Notes under the pieces: model-generated
Database searches by the model: none
The model's input: the letters and a program-made list of their open reading frames with translations, nothing else
Told to the model about the DNA's origin: nothing
DNA from: Algoriphagus sp. A40
GTDB taxonomy: Bacteria; Bacteroidota; Bacteroidia; Cytophagales; Cyclobacteriaceae
Assembly: GCF_002002735.1 (NCBI RefSeq)
Contig: NZ_MUNY01000042.1
Location: 1-64,000 of the forward strand
DNA length: 64,000 bases
Reading direction: 5' to 3'
Translations under genes and position numbers: made by a program
In this document: in pieces, positions 35,341-44,084 of the stretch
Layout: each line of letters starts with the position of its first letter
How positions within the stretch are numbered: position 1 is the stretch's first letter

Positions 35341-36684
35341 ATGTCCTCAAACCGGTACGCCTTTTTTGTTTCCATTACAGCCGCTTTGGGCGGCTTTTTG
35401 TTTGGTTTTGATACAGCTGTAATCTCCGGTGCCGAACGGGATATCCAGGAAGTCTGGAAGCTCAGCGACTGGATGCATGGACTGGCAATTGCTTCAGCGC
35501 TTTATGGCACAGTCATCGGAGCATTGTTTGGAGGAATACCCGCAGACAAATGGGGGCGAAAGAAAAGCTTGCTTTGGATCGGATTATTCTACTTTGTTTC
35601 AGCCGTAGGATCTGGCATAGCTTGGGATGTAGAATCTTTCACCTTTTTCAGATTTTTGGGAGGATTAGGTGTTGGGGCCTCGTCAGTAGTTGCTCCGATG
35701 TACATTTCAGAAATCGCTCCTGCTAAAAACCGGGGACTTTTGGTTGCACTTTACCAGTTCAATATTGTCTTCGGAATCGTGATGGCTTATGTGTCTAATT
35801 ACCTAATCGGCACTGCGGGAATCGCGGAAGATTGGAGATGGATGCTCGGAGTGGAGGGAATTCCAGCACTGATCTACAGCGTGATGATCTTTAGAATTCC
35901 GGAAAGCCCTCGCTGGTTGATTTCCAAATTCAACGATCAGGTGAAAGCCCGGAAAATCCTGACCCGGACTGATCCGGAGGGTGTGGATGAGGCCATCAGG
36001 CTCGCCATTGAGGAAGAAAAATCCATGAAGCAAAAGTCTGGTTTTGGAGTTTTGTTTAGCCCGAGATTTTTCTCAAGTACCATGCTTGCTGTGATGATTG
36101 CTTTTTTCAATCAGGTTTCTGGCATCAATGCGATCATTTACTTTGCTCCGAGGATATTTGAAATGGCCGGAATCTCCACTGAAAACGCGTTGATTTCCAC
36201 CATTGGCATTGGGTTGATCAACCTGTTTGCCACATTTTTTGGATTGTATCTGATAGATCGACTTGGAAGAAAAAAACTGATGTCTATCGGGTCCATTGGA
36301 TATATTATTTTCCTTTCCTTGATGGCCTATAATTTTCTCGGACCGGGAATCCCGGCATTCTGGCTCCCCATTTTCGTATTTGGATTTATCGCATCCCATG
36401 CCGTGGGCCAAGGCGCTGTGATTTGGGTGTTTATTTCCGAAATGTTTCCCAACGAGCTCCGGGCTTATGGGCAGTCGCTGGGATCATTCACCCACTGGAT
36501 CCTGGCAGCAGTGATCGCCAACGTCTTTCCTTTCTTTGCCAATAGTTTCGGTCCGGGTTACATTTTTGCATTCTTTTGTCTGATGATGATCCTTCAGTTA
36601 CTTTGGGTGATTTTTAAAATGCCGGAAACCAAGGGAAGGACTCTGGAAGAGATTCAAAAAGATTTACAAAAAAGTCATGCGTGA
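35341..36684 (+). CDS. Sugar porter family MFS transporter
   Basis: The 447-residue protein has twelve membrane segments and the sugar-porter signatures: GGFLFGFDTAVISGAE in helix 1, GGIPADKWGRKKSLL between helices 2 and 3, PESPRWLISK before the central loop, QVSGINAIIYFAPRIFE in helix 7, DRLGRKKLM and the C-terminal PETKGRTLEEIQ. It imports a monosaccharide, probably by proton symport. The stop overlaps the kinase gene by 8 bp, so the imported sugar is probably phosphorylated by that kinase. Confidence 0.93.
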   Translation: MSSNRYAFFVSITAALGGFLFGFDTAVISGAERDIQEVWKLSDWMHGLAIASALYGTVIGALFGGIPADKWGRKKSLLWIGLFYFVSAVGSGIAWDVESFTFFRFLGGLGVGASSVVAPMYISEIAPAKNRGLLVALYQFNIVFGIVMAYVSNYLIGTAGIAEDWRWMLGVEGIPALIYSVMIFRIPESPRWLISKFNDQVKARKILTRTDPEGVDEAIRLAIEEEKSMKQKSGFGVLFSPRFFSSTMLAVMIAFFNQVSGINAIIYFAPRIFEMAGISTENALISTIGIGLINLFATFFGLYLIDRLGRKKLMSIGSIGYIIFLSLMAYNFLGPGIPAFWLPIFVFGFIASHAVGQGAVIWVFISEMFPNELRAYGQSLGSFTHWILAAVIANVFPFFANSFGPGYIFAFFCLMMILQLLWVIFKMPETKGRTLEEIQKDLQKSHA

Positions 36685-37552
36685 TAACGTCGTTATTTTC
36701 GGAGAAATGCTTTGGGATTGCTTGCCTTCCGGGCCTGTGGCCGGTGGAGCTCCCATGAATGTTGCACTCAACCTCCATCAGTTAGGTCTGAATTCCCGTT
36801 TGATTTCAGCCGTTGGAAAAGACGAAGACGGGGAAAAACTCCTTGAATTTCTAAATGGGTTCGGACTCCCTCTGGATTTGATCCAAACCAAAATCGACCA
36901 CGAAACTTCCAGAGTTTTGGTAGATACTTCTGATCCGGAAAACATCAAATATTCTATCGTCGCACCGGTGGCATGGGATTTTATCGAATGGAATGAGAAG
37001 CTGGACAAAGTCGTCGAGGAGGCCGATGCTTTTGTTTTTGGAACACTTGGAGTCCGAAATCCGGAAAGCCTCAAAACCTTACTCAAACTTCTCCGTCATC
37101 CAACTTTGCGGATTTTTGACGCCAACTTCCGTCCTCCATTTTATGATTTTGAAGTGATCGAGACACTTCTCGGCTTTACCGATGTGCTGAAAATCAATGA
37201 GGATGAAATGGAGATTTTTGCGGATTATTTCGGGACTGAAGCCACAATAGAGGATTTGTGCTTTCACCTGGATCAGCATTTCCCTATGGAAATCATCTGT
37301 GTGACCCGAGGTTCAAAAGGTGCACTGATCTATCAGAAAGGGAAAATGTTTGAGCACCCGGGATATGTCGTTCAGGTCCAGGACTCAATCGGAGCAGGTG
37401 ATGCGTTTTTGAGCGGGTTTATCAAAACCTTTTTGGAGGAAAAATCACCTGAAGAAATCCTGGATTTCGCCTGTAAAATCGGCGGCTTCGTCGCAACCCA
37501 AAAAGGCGGAACTCCCAAATACACCGAGGCGGATATTGAGAATATTGGTTGA
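36677..37552 (+). CDS. PfkB-family carbohydrate kinase, fructokinase-like
   Basis: The 291-residue protein shows VVIFGEMLWDCLPSGPVAGGAPMNVALNLHQLG (N-terminal sugar-binding block), DANFRPPFYD, and VQDSIGAGDAFLSGFI, where the Asp of GAGD is the catalytic base. It phosphorylates a sugar with ATP. Overlap with the MFS gene suggests one uptake-and-phosphorylation unit. Fructose is the likely substrate by family resemblance, but this is not proven. Confidence 0.9.
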   Translation: MRDNVVIFGEMLWDCLPSGPVAGGAPMNVALNLHQLGLNSRLISAVGKDEDGEKLLEFLNGFGLPLDLIQTKIDHETSRVLVDTSDPENIKYSIVAPVAWDFIEWNEKLDKVVEEADAFVFGTLGVRNPESLKTLLKLLRHPTLRIFDANFRPPFYDFEVIETLLGFTDVLKINEDEMEIFADYFGTEATIEDLCFHLDQHFPMEIICVTRGSKGALIYQKGKMFEHPGYVVQVQDSIGAGDAFLSGFIKTFLEEKSPEEILDFACKIGGFVATQKGGTPKYTEADIENIG

Positions 37553-37556
37553 ATCG

Positions 37557-37746
37557 CAGTGGTCAGTGATCAGTGGGCAGTATTCAGTGAGCAGTATTCA
37601 GTTTGAAAAACAGAGACTGATCGCCGCAAACTGTGACTAATCTCGGCCAAATGCAACTTTATACTGCGACTGATTACTGCAAACTGCAACTGCCTACTGA
37701 GACTGCCTACTGCGACTGACCACTGCCTACTGAGACTGCCTACTGC
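37557..37746. repeat. CAGT heptad tandem facing an ACTG-rich tandem
   Basis: At 37557-37605 seven exact-period heptads begin with CAGT. From about 37656 to 37746 many ACTGCCT, ACTGAG and ACTGCG units follow, which are the complement pattern. The two blocks could fold on each other. The stretch fills the gap between convergent genes and contains the sixA stop codon. Confidence 0.6.
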
Positions 37747-38207
37747 AAAACCTCCTTCAAAATCCCTGTTCCCAGTCCGATCATATACCACTCAGTGATT
37801 TCAAGCTCGATGATGGCCATCATTCCGGGCTTCAGTCCGATGTAGTTTTCGTGGGTCAAGTGAGAAAGCAACAGACTGATGGTAGGATTGTGTCCGATCA
37901 GAATGCAGGACTCAGCAGTTTTGGGAGTATTTTCGAGCCGCTTTAGCAGAGATTCCAGGTTTCCTTCATAGATATCCCGGGTATATTCCTCCTCCCCGAT
38001 CTCCATGTATTTCTTGATAATCTCGGCCGTTTCCCGGGTACGGGTAGCTGCGGAACAGTGCAAATAGTCAACTTTCATTTCAGCCGAAAGCAAAATTTCA
38101 CCCAGCCTATTCAGGTTTTCTTTTCCGCTTTGAGTAAGCTGCCTTTGAAAGTCAACTCCATCCGAAAAGCCTGCCTCACCGTGTCTCAAAAGAATTAAAT
38201 GCTTCAT
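37740..38207 (-). CDS. sixA: SixA-type phosphohistidine phosphatase
   Basis: The 155-residue protein opens with LILLRHGEAGFSDGVDFQRQLTQSG, the RHG catalytic motif of the histidine phosphatase superfamily, and has CSAATRTRETAEII and ILIGHNPTISLLLSHL with the second catalytic His. Its short length and the RHGEA pattern match SixA, which removes phosphate from histidine phosphotransfer proteins. The final codons and stop lie in the ACTG repeat, so the C-terminus may vary between strains. Confidence 0.88.
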   Translation of the reverse strand: MKHLILLRHGEAGFSDGVDFQRQLTQSGKENLNRLGEILLSAEMKVDYLHCSAATRTRETAEIIKKYMEIGEEEYTRDIYEGNLESLLKRLENTPKTAESCILIGHNPTISLLLSHLTHENYIGLKPGMMAIIELEITEWYMIGLGTGILKEVLQ

Positions 38208-38364
38208 TACGAAATCGTTTTAACGAGAAGTCCTGACCGATAAACCTCAAAAATCCATCCAATACTAAAGGTCTCATTTTTTTATTATTTGGAGGAGAAG
38301 ACTAGGCCATCTATTTTTAGCTTTTCAAAATTGGCCTTTCGGTCAAGAATTTCCTCTTTTCTCT

Positions 38365-40695
38365 ATGTCAAAAAATCTAGTCATCGTCGAATCCCCAGCC
38401 AAGGCAAAGACCATTGAAGGCTATCTGGGCAAGGATTTCAAGGTAGTTTCCAGCTACGGTCACGTGCGGGATCTTCCCAAAGGCGATAAAGCAATAGATA
38501 TTAAAAACCGCTTCAAACCGACCTACGAAGTCACTGCCGATAAAAAGGAAGTCATCAAAAATCTGAAAGCACTTTCCAAGGACGCCGAAATGGTGTACCT
38601 GGCGAGTGACGATGACCGCGAAGGAGAAGCCATTTCCTGGCATCTAAAAGAAGTCCTCAATCTCAAAGAAGATCGCACGAAGCGGATCGTATTTAGAGAA
38701 ATCACCAAAAATGCAATTACCAAAGCCATAGAAAATCCTCGTGGAATCGACTATGATTTGGTTAATGCACAGCAGGCAAGAAGGATTCTGGATCGACTGG
38801 TGGGTTTTGAACTTTCTCCAATCCTTTGGAAAAAAATCAAAACCGGACTCTCAGCGGGTCGGGTGCAGTCTGTGGCTGTTCGCTTGATTGTCGAGAGAGA
38901 GCGCGAAATCGAAGGGCATAAATCAAAGTCATCCTTTAGAATCACTGCGATTTTTGAAGTGGAAGGAAAAACGTTCCAGGCCGAACTTCCAAAGAAATTT
39001 GAGACCAAAGCCGAAGCCGAGGATTTCCTGAAGAAATGTCTGGATGCTTCTTTTTCCGTAGCAAATTTGGAGAAAAAGCCGACTAAAAAGACTCCTGCAC
39101 CGCCTTTTACCACTTCTACTTTACAGCAGGAAGCTTCGAGAAAGCTCTATTTCTCTGTGGCCCAAACCATGTCTGTGGCTCAGAAACTGTACGAGGCCGG
39201 TAAAATATCCTACATGCGTACCGACAGCACCAACCTGTCCCAAGAGGCAATGGGTGCTGCAAAAAGTGCCATTGAAAACTCCTTCGGGGCACAATATCAC
39301 AAGTCCAGGCAGTTTACCACCAAATCGGAAAGTGCCCAGGAAGCTCACGAAGCTATCCGACCTACCGACTTTTCACAAACTCAGGCTTCAGGAGACCGGA
39401 ATGAGCAACGCCTCTACGAACTTATCTGGAAGCGTGCCATCGCGTCCCAGATGTCGGATGCCGAATTGGAAAAAACCACCATCACCATCGCTATTTCCAA
39501 TTCTCCTCTCAACCTCATTGCTACCGGAGAAGTAATCAAATTCGACGGATTCTTGAAAGTTTACCTGGAAGACACAGATGACGAACCGGAAGAGGACGAA
39601 GAAGGTAACAAATCGCTTTTGCCTCCAATTAAGATCGGTCAAGGACTGAATCTGCAGGAAATGAAAGGTCGAGAAACCTTCAGCAGACCTGCTCCAAGAT
39701 ATACTGAAGCCTCCCTTGTCAAGAAACTCGAAGAACTTGGCATCGGCCGACCGTCTACTTATGCTCCTACTATTTCTACCATCCAAAAGCGGGAATATGT
39801 GGTCAAGGAAGCAAGAGACGGCACTCCGAGAAATTATGTCGAAATGAAGATTGCCAAGGGGCAATTTCAGGATTCGACCAAAACTGAAAATACAGGGGCA
39901 GAGAAAAACAAGCTCTTCCCTACCAATATCGCCATGGTGGTCAATGACTTCCTGGTGGAGCATTTCCCAAATGTGATCGACTTCCATTTTACTGCACGGG
40001 TAGAAAAGGAATTTGATGACATCGCTGCCGGTGGACAGGATTGGCAGGATATGATTGACGGGTTCTATGGTAAATTCCACAAGAGCGTGGAAGAGACCGA
40101 GCAGGTTTCCCGTCAGGATATCAACTCCAGCCGATTGATCGGGCAGCATCCCACTTCCGGCAAAAATGTCTATGCAAGACTTGGAAGATTTGGACCGCTG
40201 GTGCAGATCGGCGAGACCGAAGATGAAGACAAGCAATTCGCGAGTTTGAAAAAAGGCCAGTTCATCGAAAATGTAACCATGGACGATGCCTTGGAGTTGT
40301 TCAAATTACCGCGAGAGGTTGGATTCTTTGAGGACAAAAAGATGACTGCGGCAATTGGTCGATTTGGACCTTATATCCGACATGACAGTTCATTTTATTC
40401 TCTGGAAAAAGGTCAGGATCCAATGGCGATTTCAGAAGATGAAGCCGTCACCTTGATTCAAAACAAAAGGGAAGCTGACGCCAAAAAGCATATCAAAACC
40501 TTCGATGAAAATCCGGAGATCCAGATCCTAAACGGACGTTGGGGACCTTATATCAAGTTTGGCAAAAACAACTACAAGATCCCAAAAGGCAAAGAAGCCG
40601 AGCAACTCTCCTACGCCGAGACGCTCTCCATCATCGAAACCCAACCCGATGCAGGCAAGAAAAAAGGGAAATTCCCGGCGAAGAAGAAGAGTTGA
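38365..40695 (+). CDS. topA: DNA topoisomerase I
   Basis: TopA relaxes negative supercoils by single-strand passage. The 776-residue protein has the N-terminal Toprim domain (LVIVESPAKAKTIEGYLG, and D-x-D-x-E in ASDDDREGEAISWHL), the catalytic Tyr283 in ISYMRTDSTNLS, and the PRYTEASLVKKLEELGIGRPSTYAPTIS block. At the C-terminus there are repeats with the pattern GRFGPYI (three visible) in place of zinc fingers, as is usual in this phylum. The last 145 bp and the terminator are duplicated at 41951-42144. Confidence 0.97.
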   Translation: MSKNLVIVESPAKAKTIEGYLGKDFKVVSSYGHVRDLPKGDKAIDIKNRFKPTYEVTADKKEVIKNLKALSKDAEMVYLASDDDREGEAISWHLKEVLNLKEDRTKRIVFREITKNAITKAIENPRGIDYDLVNAQQARRILDRLVGFELSPILWKKIKTGLSAGRVQSVAVRLIVEREREIEGHKSKSSFRITAIFEVEGKTFQAELPKKFETKAEAEDFLKKCLDASFSVANLEKKPTKKTPAPPFTTSTLQQEASRKLYFSVAQTMSVAQKLYEAGKISYMRTDSTNLSQEAMGAAKSAIENSFGAQYHKSRQFTTKSESAQEAHEAIRPTDFSQTQASGDRNEQRLYELIWKRAIASQMSDAELEKTTITIAISNSPLNLIATGEVIKFDGFLKVYLEDTDDEPEEDEEGNKSLLPPIKIGQGLNLQEMKGRETFSRPAPRYTEASLVKKLEELGIGRPSTYAPTISTIQKREYVVKEARDGTPRNYVEMKIAKGQFQDSTKTENTGAEKNKLFPTNIAMVVNDFLVEHFPNVIDFHFTARVEKEFDDIAAGGQDWQDMIDGFYGKFHKSVEETEQVSRQDINSSRLIGQHPTSGKNVYARLGRFGPLVQIGETEDEDKQFASLKKGQFIENVTMDDALELFKLPREVGFFEDKKMTAAIGRFGPYIRHDSSFYSLEKGQDPMAISEDEAVTLIQNKREADAKKHIKTFDENPEIQILNGRWGPYIKFGKNNYKIPKGKEAEQLSYAETLSIIETQPDAGKKKGKFPAKKKS

Positions 40696-40743
40696 TTGAA
40701 AGGTAAAAAAGCAAAAACCGACTTGAGAGAGTCGGTTTTTTTT
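40551..40743. repeat. topA 3'-end direct repeat, intact copy
   Basis: From TATCAAGTTTGGCAAA to the terminator T run, this 193-bp segment is the genuine end of topA. It matches 41951-42144 with only scattered substitutions and one small indel. Confidence 0.9.
40713..40743 (+). terminator. topA intrinsic terminator
   Basis: AAAAACCGACT (40713-40723) pairs with AGTCGGTTTTT (40730-40740) over a 6-nt loop, followed by more T. The same hairpin is repeated at 42114-42144. Confidence 0.9.
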
Positions 40744-40826
40744 ATTTATCAGGCCCTTCACACCATTGAGGAGGAAGCCAAAGAGCCACTTGGAAAATAC
40801 CTTCTCTAAACTCGCCTCAGTAAATT

Positions 40827-41840
40827 TCATTTTTTTGGCCTCCCCAGTTTATTAATGTCAGCCTCTATCTCTTTTAGGCTTTCCTCTTTTTCCAGAGCTT
40901 TTTGGGTTATCCGATACCTTTCAAATTCGGCCTCTGATTTTTCCAATGCTTGCTGGTGGCTGATCTTTCCCGCATGGCTGAGTAGTTCTCTGCCGTTGAG
41001 TTGTAAAATGCTATCCAAGCGCTTGATCCAATCTGCCATATACATCGGAGTGCGCTGCTGGGCCATCGTCTCGGCAAAAGCCAAATACTGCTCTACCAGC
41101 AAACCGAGCAACTTGATTTCATCTTCTTTCAGGTAGTTTTTGGCTATGCTTACATCGGATTTTTTGATGGAAAGGACTCCCATTTTGTCGAAGGACTGCA
41201 TGCCGAGCAAAGGCAAACTGGCGTCTACTCTCCGATACACCAATTCAGCCGCGGTTTGCTCGCTGATCGCCCACAGGAGCTTGTTTTGCACCACTTTGAA
41301 AAACTCCAGCGTCTTCTCGTCTTTGGGATCGTAGTCTATACTGGTGGTGTAGATGTCTTTGATTTTCTGGTAGAAGAATCGCTCCGAAAGACGGATTTCC
41401 CGAATACGCTCCTGCAATTCATTGAAATAGTTCATTGAATTACCCGACTTGAATCGATCTTCATTTAAGACAAAACCCTTAATGATGTATTCTTTCAGGC
41501 GCTGGGTGGCCCAAATGCGGAACTGTGTGCCTTGCGGTGATTTGACCCGGTAACCTACAGAAATGATTACGTCAAGATTGTAGTGCTTTACCTCCTTTTC
41601 CTGAGTTTTGCCTGCTATGGCACCGTGTGGAGTGGTGTGTCGGAAATTCCGACATACCACATTTTCCTCCAATTCGCCTTCGGCAAACACATTGGAAATA
41701 TGTTCCGTGATGGTACTTCTGCCTTTGCCAAACAAAGCCCCCATCTGTGCTTGAGTAAGCCAGACGGTCTCCTCCTCCAGGCGAACATCGATTTTGATCT
41801 TGCCGTCTTGGTTTTGGTAGATAAGGATGTCGCTGTTCAT
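40827..41840 (-). CDS. rhuM: RhuM-family protein
   Basis: The start at 41838-41840 gives MNSDILIYQNQDGKIKIDVRLEEETVWLTQAQMGALFGKGRSTITEHISNVFAEGELEENVVCRNFRHTT, the family N-terminus, in 337 residues; an ATG further upstream is less typical. RhuM is named from a Salmonella pathogenicity island, and relatives are common on mobile islands and near defence genes. The N-terminal part includes a helix-turn-helix-like segment; the C-terminal half carries a Fic/DOC-like look but no certain catalytic motif. The gene lies between two copies of the topA 3' end, on the opposite strand. Confidence 0.85.
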   Translation of the reverse strand: MNSDILIYQNQDGKIKIDVRLEEETVWLTQAQMGALFGKGRSTITEHISNVFAEGELEENVVCRNFRHTTPHGAIAGKTQEKEVKHYNLDVIISVGYRVKSPQGTQFRIWATQRLKEYIIKGFVLNEDRFKSGNSMNYFNELQERIREIRLSERFFYQKIKDIYTTSIDYDPKDEKTLEFFKVVQNKLLWAISEQTAAELVYRRVDASLPLLGMQSFDKMGVLSIKKSDVSIAKNYLKEDEIKLLGLLVEQYLAFAETMAQQRTPMYMADWIKRLDSILQLNGRELLSHAGKISHQQALEKSEAEFERYRITQKALEKEESLKEIEADINKLGRPKK

Positions 41841-41950
41841 AGTCATTGTTAAGTTATGGGCGAATTGCAAACTCACAAAAAAATAAGGATGGAATTGGAA
41901 ATCCTATCCAGTTCTAACCGAATTTTCCACACCCAGCTGCAGGCCATCAA

Positions 41951-42144
41951 TATCAAGTTTGGCAAATACAATTACAAGATCCCCAAGGGCAAAGTAGCCG
42001 AGTAACTCTCCGATGCCGAGATGCTCTCCATCATCGAAACTCAACCCGATGCAGGCCAGAAAAAAGGGGGATTACCGGCGAAGGAGAAAACTTGATTGAA
42101 GGATAAAAAAGAGAAAAACCGACTTGAGAGGGTCGGTTTTTTTT
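41951..42144. repeat. topA 3'-end direct repeat, degenerate copy with terminator
   Basis: Read in the topA frame this gives IKFGKYNYKIPKGKVAE, an in-frame TAA, then LSDAEMLSIIETQPDAGQKKG. It is therefore a non-coding remnant that still carries the terminator hairpin. The offset to the intact copy is 1400-1401 bp. Confidence 0.9.
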
Positions 42145-42358
42145 GGTTTTAAGCGCTCAAATGAAAATAGATTTTTCCCGAATTCAAATGGGTCTGTATT
42201 TGGAGGAAGACTAAGCTAAAATTATCAAAAGGGATTTATTTATTCTCTGGGAATTAGGGTTGGAAAATTACAGCAAGTCCCAAAAACGATCTGACTATGC
42301 CCTGAATGAGATGATGGGATGAATAATTGTTTTGAGTTTGCTATAAGTCATTCTAAAT
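42145..42358. other. Gene-free interval before the condensin operon
   Basis: Together with 41841-41950 this flanks the second topA fragment. It is AT-rich and has stop codons in all frames. I see no gene, RNA or clear repeat in it. Confidence 0.5.
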
Positions 42359-42904
42359 TTAAATTGCTTTGTCCTTCAATTTGTCGTTAGCCAAAATTAT
42401 CGCAAAGTCAAAGAACAAACCGACTGCTTTTGTAAACCGAAATTTTAATTTACTGTTCCCTACATACTGAACTACATTTCGTCTTTGCCACTCATTTAAA
42501 AAAGTAATCAAGTCAATGTCGCCTTTATTGTTTGCTATTGAAGTGCTTTCAATTATTTCTCTTTTTTTAGAAGATTCGCTTAGAAATGCTGTGATGTCCT
42601 CAACTAAAAAACTTTCAAATTCAATTTCTTGTTTGAAGTCCTTTCCATCCTTGTCCAATTCACGGCAAAGCAGGGCAAGGAAAATTAAAAAGTCCCTGCT
42701 ATTCTTGTCTTTCTCGTTTGTCGATTTTAAATAAACATAATCTGTCGTGGCTATTAATTCATATTCAAATGTCTGCTTGAAAAAGTCCGCATACATTTCA
42801 CGGTCAAAATAAATGGGAGTATATAATTCATCGTTCTCTAAGATGAATTTGCCATTCAAAAGTTGTTGAGTTATTTCTTTATGTTGTTTAGGAAATGGAA
42901 GCAT
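42359..42904 (-). CDS. jetB: KITE-like condensin subunit (MukE/JetB type), last gene of operon
   Basis: The 181-residue protein reads MLPFPKQHKEITQQLLNGKFILENDELYTPIYFDREMYADFFKQTFEYEL and contains two predicted winged-helix-like parts, the second around DLITFLNEWQRRNVVQYVGNSKLKFRFTKAVGLFFDFA. Size, secondary-structure pattern and place in the operon match the MukE/MksE/JetB subunits that pair with a kleisin. No single diagnostic motif exists, so the name rests mostly on context. It overlaps the preceding gene by 17 bp and is AT-rich like the rest of the operon. Confidence 0.6.
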   Translation of the reverse strand: MLPFPKQHKEITQQLLNGKFILENDELYTPIYFDREMYADFFKQTFEYELIATTDYVYLKSTNEKDKNSRDFLIFLALLCRELDKDGKDFKQEIEFESFLVEDITAFLSESSKKREIIESTSIANNKGDIDLITFLNEWQRRNVVQYVGNSKLKFRFTKAVGLFFDFAIILANDKLKDKAI

Positions 42905-44081
42905 ATAATTTCACTTTAGGTAATTGAATAATTGCGTCTGATAATTCTATTTCAAATTTTTGATTGTCTGAAAACTCTGCATAAAAATCCTTTTCGTGAA
43001 TAAGATTTGCCAATGAAATAAACTTTATGACACTAATGTTTTCTGTTTCCGTTTGCAGTTGGTTGTAACACCACTCATAAAAATTTGCCAGTGGCAAATT
43101 TTTCATTAACTCGTCTTTGTAATGCTCGGAGTCGGGTATCCAATCGTCAATTTCTGTTGTATCGTCTTCAAAGAAAATTGTTTCTCTGTGCTTAAACTGG
43201 TCAAGAAACAAACTTGCTTCGTCTCCAAATTCCTTTGAGTAAACCAAATGGTTTTTTCGTCTTGCAAGTATTGGTAAATCTTCTCTACCAAAAGGCTTTT
43301 GTAGAAATGCACCCAAACCTTTTAGGATTAAAGAATTTGATTCAATCCTTCTTAGCAAAGGAATAAGTTCGTTTGAAAGATGTCTTATGATTGAATTGAG
43401 TTCTTTATTTGTGTTGTCAGAGAAAAAATAAAGTTGTTCGTATAGCTGGCGAATTTCATAATCATTTTCCTCAAACTTTTTGTAGTTGGCATAATCCAAA
43501 ATTTCACGAAGTGATTTTATAATTGTTAGGTCTTGGCGGCTATCAAAAATATCGTTCAATGGTTTTACGAAAACTTCAATCCATTCCCTTGTCTTTGCAA
43601 TTCGTAGCGTTAAATCATTATCGGTTTTTTCTCCTGTCTTTATGTTCTCAGTGTCCTTGAAAAGTTTTCGTAGTTCGTCATTCAGTCCCGTTGTAAAATC
43701 TGAAATGGTTTCTCTTAATGCTCTGACAATTCTAAAAATGGTTTCCTTGTCTGTGCAGATTTGCAGTTTTGCAAATGCTTCATTTATCGTTTTGGTCTGA
43801 TTAGCCCAACGGTCGGGCAGAGATAAATTTGATTCCTTCAAAAGGAATTCAATAAATCGTTTGTAATGAATATTGAAAATTAGGTTGCCTTCTAACTGGT
43901 CAAGCAAAATTCCATACTCAAATAGTTTCTCTCGGTTAAATTCTTTCTCTGTGCAAAGTTTTTGTAAGTCGTCATTTGTTATGCTGTCATCTTCCTTACG
44001 AATACGATAAAGCAATTCTATGAATGAAAAATTATCAAGCATAAAACCTAAAATCCGTGTCGGTGAAAGATTGTAATTCAT
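42888..44081 (-). CDS. jetA: Kleisin-like condensin subunit (MukF/JetA type)
   Basis: The 397-residue protein is almost all helical. It starts with a winged-helix-like segment (SPTRILGFMLDNFSFIELLYRIRKEDDSITNDDLQKLCTEKEFNREKLFEYGILLDQLEG), continues with long helices, including an N-terminal bundle with RALRETISDFTTGLNDELRKLFKD, and ends in a compact C-terminal domain. That layout is the one of MukF/MksF/JetA kleisins, which bridge the SMC heads. It lies 3 bp after the Toprim gene and overlaps the KITE-like gene. Assignment is by architecture and operon position, not strong sequence identity. Confidence 0.6.
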   Translation of the reverse strand: MNYNLSPTRILGFMLDNFSFIELLYRIRKEDDSITNDDLQKLCTEKEFNREKLFEYGILLDQLEGNLIFNIHYKRFIEFLLKESNLSLPDRWANQTKTINEAFAKLQICTDKETIFRIVRALRETISDFTTGLNDELRKLFKDTENIKTGEKTDNDLTLRIAKTREWIEVFVKPLNDIFDSRQDLTIIKSLREILDYANYKKFEENDYEIRQLYEQLYFFSDNTNKELNSIIRHLSNELIPLLRRIESNSLILKGLGAFLQKPFGREDLPILARRKNHLVYSKEFGDEASLFLDQFKHRETIFFEDDTTEIDDWIPDSEHYKDELMKNLPLANFYEWCYNQLQTETENISVIKFISLANLIHEKDFYAEFSDNQKFEIELSDAIIQLPKVKLYASIS

Positions 44082-44084
44082 TGC

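Noticed and set aside
37557..37746. CRISPR-like array
   Set aside because: The repeat unit is only 6-7 bp and there are no unique spacers or cas genes. It is a short tandem.
39388..40236. 282-codon minus-strand frame inside topA
   Set aside because: It is antisense to conserved topoisomerase motifs, with no independent start context.
42145..42358. Remnant gene fragment (ELGLENYSKSQKRSDYALNEMMG)
   Set aside because: The open stretch is only about 23 codons, with stops on both sides and no family I can name.
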